Below are positions 56,761 through 64,000 of a stretch of DNA of 64,000 bases, one piece after another; position 1 is the stretch's first letter, and every line of letters begins with the position of its first letter. The stretch is from Nepenthes gracilis. Lineage: Eukaryota > Streptophyta > Magnoliopsida > Caryophyllales > Nepenthaceae. Both the position numbers and the translations under genes were made by a program. The stretch covers positions 8,273,379 to 8,337,378 of the forward strand of contig BSYO01000010.1 in assembly GCA_033239525.1 (NCBI GenBank), written 5' to 3'. Below the pieces are notes generated by a model, which worked only from the letters and a program-made list of their open reading frames with translations, was not told where the DNA came from and did no database searches.

Positions 56761-58370
56761 AACCGGCCTACTTTCATCTCAAGAAATTCAGGATCGGTTC
56801 TTTATCATGTTAGAATCGGAATCGGCCCCTTTACCTGCAAAATGAAATCTGACCACCATCGTTGTAAATCAAAATCGGCCCTCTTTGTATCATGAAAACG
56901 AAACCGGCCACCGTGAAGAAAAAGGAGTCCGCTTTTCCCTTGAAACGAAAGAAGTCCGGCCCCCTTGGTATTGAAATCAAAATCGGACCTTGCGTCAAAA
57001 CCAAATTTGGCTCTGTGCATCAAAAACCAAAACCGGCCTTGGTATTGAAATCGGCCCCTTTCATCGAAACCGGCCTTGGGAGGTTTGGAATCAGAATCGG
57101 CCCATATACGTTTTAAATTGAAACCGGCCTTGGCAGTTTTGAAATCGGAAGCGGCTTTAAAATCAAAACCGGCTTCTGCATTAAAACCGGCCTTAGCAGG
57201 TTTAAAATAGGAATCGACCTTGTAATGAAACCGGCCTTAGCTGGTTAAAATCGGAATCGGCCCTCATAACCTAAAAATCGGAATTGGCCCTTATACCCTT
57301 AAAATCGAAATCGGCCCTTAAAATCGAAATCGGCCGTTCTGCCCTTGAAATCGAAATAGGCCTTGTACTCTTAAAATTAGATCGGCCCTTATACCCTTAA
57401 AATCGGAATCGGCCCTTGCATTTGAAACCGGCCTCGATAGGTTTAAAATCGGAACCGGTCTTTGAATGGAAACCGGCCTTGGCAGGTTTGATGTCGGAAT
57501 CGGCCTTTGCAAAGAAACCGGCCTTGGCAAGTATAAAATCGAAATCGGCCTTTGCATATTGATTCGAGTCGGCTTTGAATGCAAAAATCAAAACCGGCCA
57601 TGACAGGTTGAAATCGAGACCGGCCTAAAGTAAGAAAATCAGGATCGGCCATTGTGGGATAAATCGAAATCGACTTATGCGTCGAAATCGAAATCTGCCC
57701 TGGTTAGAAATCGGAGTCGGCCCTTGCTTTAAAATCGAACTCAACATTTGAAATCGGCCCTTGCCTTTGAAAATCGAAACCGGCCTAAGATGAGAAAATT
57801 AGAATCGGGCCCTTTGAAATCGAAACAGGCTTAACAGTGAGAAAATCGGAATTGGCCCTTTGAAATCGAAACCGGCCTTTGCATTGAAACCGGCCTTGGC
57901 AGGTTTAAAATCGGAATCGGCCTCTGTAATGAAACCGGACTTGGCAGGTTTAAAATCGGAATCGGCCTTTGCGTGTTCAAATTCGAAGTCGGCTTGAAAA
58001 CCGGCCTTGATATCAAAACCGGTCCATTCATCAAACCGCCCACGACGAGGTTGGGATCGAGATCGGCCCCTTGCATGTAAAAGTCGAATCGGCCTCTTTC
58101 ATGGAAAATCGAAACCGGCCCCTTGGGTATTTGAAACCGGCCTTCTGCATGGAAAATCGAAACCGGAATTTGAAACCGGCCCTATTGGCATGGAAAATCA
58201 AAACCGGTCCTCATATGAACAATCCAACCGCCCCTTTTTGCATAGAAGCAAACCAGCCCTTTGAAAGGAAATGGAAACCGGCCCCTTTTACCAAAATCGA
58301 AACCGGCCCTCATATGAAAATCAACCGGCCCAAGTATATTTTATGCCATCCCAACCGGCCTCAAGTTTAT
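56761..58370 (+). repeat. Degenerate CGGCC minisatellite in 5' LTR F
   Basis: Quasi-periodic array of units built on AAATCGGAATCGGCC or GAAACCGGCC plus a variable spacer (often CTTTGCAT or TTGGCAGGTTTA). I counted about 46 GGCC tetramers in 1.6 kb, an average spacing near 35 bases, all in the same orientation. It lies wholly downstream of the TATA box, so it would be in the RNA leader. All three frames give Pro/Arg/Lys-rich pseudo-repeats broken by stops, which argues against coding. Confidence 0.9.
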
Positions 58371-59483
58371 TCAAGGACATGATTTTCGGATTAAGTTATA
58401 TGATTTGAAAATAATTTTGATAAACAATATAAAGTATTTACTGTTTCCGTGTTATTTTGGTCCACTGGATGACTATAGTCGGAAAGGTTCTCCGGCATGC
58501 CTTAGGACTTTTCGGTGGTAATCGAGGATAACTCTGTCCATGGAGTTATTTGTGGTCCGCCCTACCCTCGGGCGTTATGGACGAGAGGGAAATACCGTTG
58601 TCGGCCTACCTTCGGGTGGCATACCGTGCCGATCCGTGAGATGGGATACCCATATGACGATTCACGGCCTTAGATTGTGTGGAGTGAACACAATCTATCC
58701 TCGATTATTACGCCCCTCGGCTAGTAAGGAATACTAGCGGGGGTCCGTACCGATATGAAGTACCGTTTCTTCTTTTCTTGATATGTCATGTTACCGATCG
58801 ATATGAAGTACCGTTCTTGTTTTACGATATGTTATGATTACAATGCCGATTACAAATATGAAGTACCGGTTATCGATTATGAAATCTTATTACCGATATG
58901 ATACGTTACATTCACGTTTATCATACCCGATTACCCGATATGTTATATTCTTGTTTACCGTTTACCGTTTTGAAAGTATAAATCTTGTCAAGGTATGTTT
59001 TCTCTATTTTTCTTGGACTGCATTCTGTTTAACCGCTCTGTTTATGCACAGTTATATGACCGTTCTGCATCATCGTTTTACTACTCATATGCATGTACCT
59101 TGCTGGGCCTCGGCTCACTGTTTTATATTTTCCCCCTACAGATGAGGCTTTAGAGCTTGTGCCTGACGAGTTGGAGTGATTAGGGCTTGTCTGAAGGATT
59201 AAAGACCTCGGAAGCTTATTTTGGAGAAACATTATTGTAATGACTTGATGGACTTCTATGGTTAAACATTTTGGCTATGTACTTAGAAATGAATATTTTG
59301 GAATGAATATGAATGCTTCCGGTAATGTTAGAAAAACTTTCGCTATATTTATTATGGTTAAAAGTGTATGGGTCCTAGATGGCATCTGCGATCCTGTGTT
59401 GCACCCAATTGGTTTAGTTGAGTCTTCAATTGTGTTTCTGTTTGACGGAAGCTTTGAGGAAAAAAAAAATCCGTTCCGTCACA

Positions 59484-59498
59484 ATTGGTATCAGAGAG
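59484..59498 (+). promoter_or_regulatory. Primer-binding site (tRNA-iMet) of element F
   Basis: ATTGGTATCAGAGAG directly after the LTR end GTCACA, identical in its core to the sites of A and B. Confidence 0.95.
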
Positions 59499-59711
59499 TT
59501 GAGATGCCTTAGGAATTGATCGATCGAAAAGCGGAAGCATAGGTATGAATCTTTCTACTAAATTTTTGTAGGGATAAGTCTAGGTAACCAAGGTGATTAG
59601 GACTCCTAAAGTTGACTCTAGGCTAAGTTTGAATTTTCCAAAGCTGATGGATATTTTCTTTCCTCTAACTAACTTTTGGGATTTGAATGTTGCGTCTGTC
59701 TTGATTTTAGG
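59499..59711 (+). other. Leader of element F
   Basis: 213 bases between the primer site and the probable native gag ATG at 59712. Resembles the leader of element B. Confidence 0.7.
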
Positions 59712-60294
59712 ATGGCTAATGAAAGGAGGGAAGATATGGCCGAGGGTAGTACTAGTACTCCCCTTGATCGAAACGAGATCCGCGAATGCAGAAATTTGGA
59801 TTAGAAAATTGAAGAAAGTACTTCTAGTTACCCAATGTTCCGATAATGAATTAGTGATCCAGGAGTTTCAAACTTATACTGAGATCCTAGAAAGGGCCTC
59901 GGCACTCGAGGAAGAATTAGAGACACAAACATTTTCTACAAAAAGGGCTGCTAGTTGGGAGGACCCTAGTAGGAACTCACATGTGGAACCACCTGAGCCA
60001 TCCAAGAAGGCAAAAATGGTGGATGCGGGGAAGAGCACTACCGAAGTTTTGTCAGCAACTAATTTACAAACATCAACTGCTAAATGTGCATATTGTGGGA
60101 AGAGGCACCTGGGAAAAACTTGTTATAAAGCAATAGGAGCGTGCTATAGATGTGGAAAGTTGGGTCACCTGATAAAGGATTGCCCATTACCAAATGATCG
60201 AAGGAAAAAGAAGTCTAAGTATTATGGCGGCAGTGCAAGGCCCAGACACACCCCGAAGGCAGAGGAAGGTATTCTCTTAATCACCAAATTTTGA
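59712..60294 (+). pseudogene. Broken gag of element F
   Basis: The probable native start is the ATG at 59712 (MANERREDMAEGSTSTP), which runs about 30 codons to a stop near 59802. The rest of gag is in another frame, open from 59593 to 60294 (233 codons counted from an upstream ATG). That frame has a capsid fragment (AEIWIRKLKKVLLVTQCSDNE), an abrupt join to the capsid C-terminus (FQTYTEILERASALEEE), a basic linker and two zinc knuckles. Knuckle 1 is C165, C168, H172, C177; knuckle 2 is C184, C187, H192, C197, all ligands present. Most of capsid is missing by deletion. The nucleocapsid alone could still be made; I infer the element depends on a helper. Confidence 0.8.
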
Positions 60295-61530
60295 CTTGTT
60301 TCTTGAATGCATAGACATATGTATGCTTTATGGATTTTGTTAATCAGTATTAATAAGTAATCACCAAAGTGGGAGAGACATCCGTGGGATGGAATTGCCC
60401 CACCTGTAATTGGAATTTCGTGATGAAACCTCTGAGGACTTAAGAATGATCCCTTGAACAACATTTAAGGTTAGAAATGGATCTTAATGTATTTAACGGA
60501 GGAGAATACTAAGACCAATAGTCGATGTCAGAAGTCTTCGAATGGATATGCGAAGAATCACTTGAAAGATAATTCTGATTTGATAATTTTATGAGGAAGA
60601 ACTTTTCTAGATTGTTGAGAATTAGTACTCTCGAGTAAATTAGGAGAGGAATCCCTTATCAGAATTACTTGAAATCAGTAATGAAATGTCTTCACTTAAA
60701 TGACGATCAAATGATGCCCCCAGGTTGATTTTAAATAATGTGGCAATTCACATGCCAACGAGGTCTTAAAATTGTTAAGTGTAGAGGTATTGAATTGGAT
60801 AATGGAATCTGAAGCCACATTGAACCAGTGGTTATCGTATGATTTGTAGTTTTGATCTCGCCACGGGTTGAGGGTTTGCGAAAAGTTGTTTCCTTTGGTA
60901 CATGGACATTGAGATTTTGAGGCTATTAAGTGTTGGGACCTCGACGTCTTGAGCAATGGTCTAAGACTAAACCAAATTCACAAAGACGGTCGTAGATTAG
61001 GACTTCTTCTCATGTTATGAATTGAGGATCTGTGAGAGATATTTATGAGGAATGGATATTTTAGAATCAATCTAAATCAAGGATTTTAGGGTTGTCTTCA
61101 TAAAATGACTATCCTAGAACAGTTTAAATCAGGGCAGCCCAGCATGAACCCATGGCTCAGGAATTTAAGAGTAAGGTTAAGATCCCTGTGGTCGAATTCA
61201 TTTGAAGCATGAAATGAACTAAAGTAGAAGTTCATTGGATCCATTTGAGGTATCAAATTAAATTGGGAAAATGACCAGCATCTTGATAGGTCGCCTTCGA
61301 AATTCTGAGGATCGTTATAAGATCTTTCTTAAATCAATGGTCGAGAAAATCAGTACGTATCTGGATTGAATCGTCATGAGGGGCTAAGAATTTATTTTGT
61401 GATAAGAATTAGGACGATTCAATGCTTGAGGTTCCTAGAGTAATCCTTATCTGAAGGAACGACTTCTGGATGAAAGAATACGTATGATTATGGGACCGTA
61501 TGGATCATCAAATTTCGAGAGACGAAATTT
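60295..61530 (+). other. Non-coding internal region of element F
   Basis: 1.2 kb between gag and the polypurine tract where pol should be. I see no DSG, YxDD, RNase H or integrase motifs in any frame on either strand, and no frame over about 90 codons. It is not a recent simple deletion that leaves pol ends on both sides: no protease start beyond EEGILLI and no chromodomain tail are visible. Confidence 0.7.
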
Positions 61531-61548
61531 TTTTAAGTGGAGGAGAAT
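61531..61548 (+). promoter_or_regulatory. Polypurine tract of element F
   Basis: AAGTGGAGGAGAAT immediately before the 3' LTR start TGTGAGATCC, preceded by the AATTTCGAGAGACGAAATTT box typical of plant gypsy 3' ends. Confidence 0.9.
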
Positions 61549-64000
61549 TGTGAGATCCAAAATTTCAATTTGTTTGAAATAAGTTTGCCCTTTTTATCAA
61601 CATGTGAAAATAGCCATCAAGTGGGCAAAATTGAATTGAATCGGCTCTGATGTAAAAGCGGCCCATAAAAATCGGCCCATTATCTTGTGAGACCCAAAAT
61701 TTACAAATGCCTTGCCCCTTTACGGACAAGCGAAATTGGCTCCTATGAGTAAATTGGAACCGGCCCTTAAGTAGCGTGAAGGCACCTTCGCAAAACGGCC
61801 CAACAATTTGACCCGCCCTTTTGCCTCGGTTGGAATCGGCCCCTCAAGTTCGGCCGAGCACGTGCCTACGGAGAAAACCTAACTCGTTGGAATCCAACGA
61901 AGCGCGGCGGCGGCGATGAATGAGCGAGTGAAACAACCTCGTTACCCCACGAAAACAAGTCAGGGCAGGTAACCTACCCGATTTACTCCACCAACTCTTT
62001 TCTCTATATAAATCGATCGATGCGAAGGGAGAGGGAAAGGAAAATTCGGCGGGTGCGAAGGGAAGAGAGGAAAGGAGAGAGCTTCGGGACGTTGAGATTA
62101 GGCAGCCCAAGCGTCGAGCAAGCGTACTCCGTTTTAAAATGCATGCATTTTGCATTTTTATCTGCATATTCTTGATTCTGTTCTCCGTTTTCCCATCTGC
62201 ATTATTACATTACGATTTCCATCGGCATTCTTTGTTTACGATCGAACTCGGCATTACGCATTAAAGATTAAGCTCGATTCTTGCATAAAAGATCGAACCC
62301 GGCATTCTGCATGTAAATTGAACTCCATAAAAAAGAGCAGCATTTGCATGTACTTAATCCGGCTTTTGACACATGCACTGGAACTCGCCCATTTACATAT
62401 AAAAATTAGAACCGGCCTACTTTCATCTCAAGAAATTCAGGATCGGTTCTTTATCATGTTAGAATCAGAATCGGCCCCTTTACCTGCAAAATGAAATCTG
62501 ACCACCATCGTTGTAAATCAAAATCGGCCCTCTTTGTATCATGAAAACGAAACCGGCCACCGTGAAGAAAAAGGAGTCCGGCTTTTCCCTTGAAACGAAA
62601 GAAGTCCGGCCCCCTTGGTATTGAAATCAAAATCGGACCTTGCGTCAAAACCAAAGTCGGCTCTGTGCATCAAAAACCAAAACCGGCCTTGGTATTGAAA
62701 TCGGCCCCTTTCATCGAAACCGGCCTTGGGAGGTTTGGAATCAGAATCGGCCCATATACGTTTTAAATTGAAACCGGCCTTGGCAGTTTTGAAATCGGAA
62801 GCGGCTTTAAAATCGAAACCGGCTTCTGCATTAAAACCGGCCTTAGCTGGTTAAAATCGGAATCGGCCCTCATAACCTAAAAATCGGAATCGGCCCTTAT
62901 ACCCTTAAAATCGAAATCGGCCGTTCTACCCTTGAAATCGAAATAGGCCTTGTACTCTTAAAATCGGATCGGCCCTTATACCCTTAAAATCGGAATCGGC
63001 CCTTGCATTTGAAACCGGCCTCGATAGGTTTAAAATCGGAACCGGTCTTTGAATGGAAACCGGCCTTGGCAGGTTTGATGTCGGAATCGGCCTTTGCAAA
63101 GAAACCGGCCTTGGCAAGTATAAAATCAGAATCGGCCTTTGCATATTCAGATTCGAAGTCGGCTTTGAATGCAAAAATCAAAACCGGCCATGACAGGTTG
63201 AAATCGAGACCGGCCTAAAGTAAGAAAATCAGGATCGGCCATTGTGGGATAAATCGAAATCGACTTATGCGTCGAAATCGAAATCTGCCCTGGTTAGAAA
63301 TCGGAGTCGGCCCTTGCTTTAAAATCGAACTCAACATTCGAAATCGGCCCTTGCCTTTGAAAATCGAAACCGGCCTAAGATGAGAAAATTAGAATCGGGC
63401 CCTTTGAAATCGAAACAGGCTTAACAATGAGAAAATCGGAATTGGCCCTTTGAAATCGAAACCGACCTTTGCATTGAAACCGGCCTTGGCAGGTTTAAAA
63501 TCGGAATCGGCCTCTGTAATGAAACCGGACTTGGCAGGTTTAAAATCGGAATCGGCCTTTGCGTGTTCAAATTCGAAGTCGGCTTGAAAACCGGCCTTGA
63601 TATCAAAACCGGTCCTTTCATTGAAACCGGCCCTGACAGGTTGGGATCGAGATCGGCCCCTTGCATGTAAAAATCGAATTCGGCCTCTTTCATGGAAAAT
63701 CGAAACCGGCCCCTTGGGTATTTGAAACCGGCCTTCTGCATGGAAAATCGAAACCGGAATTTGAAACCGGCCCTATTGGCATAGAAAATCAAAACCGGTC
63801 CTCATATGAACAATCCAACCGCCCCTTTTTGCATAGAAGCAAACCAGCCCTTTGAAAGGAAATGGAAACCGGCCCCTTTTTACCAAAATCGAAACCGGCC
63901 CTCATATGAAAATCAACCGGCCCAAGTATATTTTATGCCATCCCAACCGGCCTCAAGTTTATTCAAGGACATGATTTTCGGATTAAGTTATATGATTTGA
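61549..64000 (+). repeat. 3' LTR of element F (truncated by window end)
   Basis: Aligns with 55886-58400 of the 5' LTR nearly base for base; the first 100 bases differ at about five positions. Relative to the 5' LTR it lacks one 44-base and one 19-base piece inside the minisatellite and has a few 1-3 base indels. TATA box at 62005-62012. Confidence 0.95.
62403..63960 (+). repeat. Degenerate CGGCC minisatellite in 3' LTR F
   Basis: Same array as 56761-58370, shorter by a 44-base unit (missing after about 62843) and a 19-base unit (missing near 62920). Confidence 0.9.

Larger units (their letters stand above)
55886..59483 (+). repeat. 5' LTR of element F (3598 bases)
   Basis: Bounded by TGTGAGATCC and CCGTTCCGTCACA. 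U3 is about 470 bases with a TATA box at 56354. The following transcribed part is about 3.1 kb and contains the CGGCC minisatellite (56761-58370), then a region (58440-58780) matching LTRs A and B (ATCGAGGATAACTC, GCCCTACCCTCGGGCG) and a tail ending in A10 before the terminus. At 3.6 kb it is far longer than LTR B (2.2 kb), and the minisatellite accounts for most of the difference. Confidence 0.9.
55886..64000 (+). mobile_element. Element F: gag-only LTR retrotransposon with minisatellite-bearing LTRs
   Basis: Complete on the left. 5' LTR 55886-59483, tRNA-iMet primer site, a 2-kb internal region with a broken gag but no protease, RT, RNase H or integrase, polypurine tract, and 3' LTR from 61549 that runs off the window. 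The two LTRs are almost identical apart from small indels, so insertion was recent. It sits in LTR E; the five bases to the left are TATAA. This organisation corresponds to terminal-repeat retrotransposons with a GAG domain (TR-GAG). It must rely on proteins of a related chromovirus; its primer site and leader match the A/B family. Confidence 0.9.

Noticed and set aside
56761..58370. CRISPR-like array
   Set aside because: Units are degenerate in length and sequence, spacers are themselves repeats, the array is duplicated in both LTRs, and the genome is plant nuclear DNA.
57318..58382. Overlapping open frames on both strands giving Pro/Arg/Lys-rich repeat peptides in the F LTR
   Set aside because: They occur in several frames at once, follow from the CGGCC minisatellite, and are interrupted differently in the two LTRs.
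59484..59500. tRNA gene
   Set aside because: The match to tRNA-iMet is only the 3'-end complement used as a primer-binding site; no cloverleaf surrounds it.
59593..59711. ATG at 59593 as the gag start of element F
   Set aside because: The residues before 59790 in that frame do not resemble gag; the family-like start MANERRED is in another frame at 59712.

Overview
Organism and overall character: this is nuclear DNA of a flowering plant and looks like retrotransposon-filled heterochromatin. Nearly everything recognisable is Ty3/gypsy LTR retrotransposon. Primer-binding sites match plant initiator-methionine tRNA, several pol genes end in a chromodomain (chromovirus, Tekay/Del-like), and LTRs are 2-3.6 kb long. 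I see no intact host gene, rRNA, tRNA or CRISPR array, and the species cannot be named from this window. Single N bases at 6241 and 17532 show assembled sequence. || Layout: (1) 1-12068, minus strand: two gag-pol bodies (A and B) of one chromovirus family in tandem, sharing a middle LTR (A body, LTR 3457-5321, B body, LTR 9870-12068). (2) 12069-18006, minus: an older chromovirus C with its 5' LTR; the A/B array sits in its pol gene. (3) 18007-19335: part of another minus-strand LTR (G), apparently split by C. (4) 19336-22134, plus: decayed gag-PR-RT-RNase H of a Tat-type gypsy element. (5) 22135-30974, minus: chromovirus H, whose reverse transcriptase is split by a plus-strand solo LTR (25745-28118) with a perfect 5-bp target duplication. 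(6) 30975-34270: older relative J, an LTR plus a heavily eroded integrase. (7) 34271-36808: pyrimidine-rich tract, unassigned DNA and an imperfect direct duplication. (8) 36809-45943, minus: chromovirus K with 3' LTR, polypurine tract and an open chromodomain, split by a second plus-strand solo LTR (39305-41783). (9) 45944-50623: an LTR fragment and AT-rich unassigned DNA. (10) 50624-52600 (minus) and 53454-55885 (plus): two related LTRs, D and E, in inverted orientation with a short unassigned ORF between them. (11) 55886-64000, plus: element F, a young gag-only element with a 3.6-kb LTR, inserted in LTR E; its 3' LTR runs off the window. || How the parts relate: the window is a stack of insertions into insertions (Tat contains G, which contains C, which contains A/B; H contains one solo LTR, K another; E contains F). 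Most old coding regions are broken by stops, frameshifts and active-site changes, and the substitutions I checked are C:G to T:A transitions, as expected for methylated silenced DNA. F is the youngest and most unusual part: its LTRs are nearly identical, it has no pol, its gag is broken, and its transcribed leader carries about 1.6 kb of degenerate CGGCC-rich minisatellite absent from LTRs A and B although the LTR ends and tRNA primer region are clearly related.
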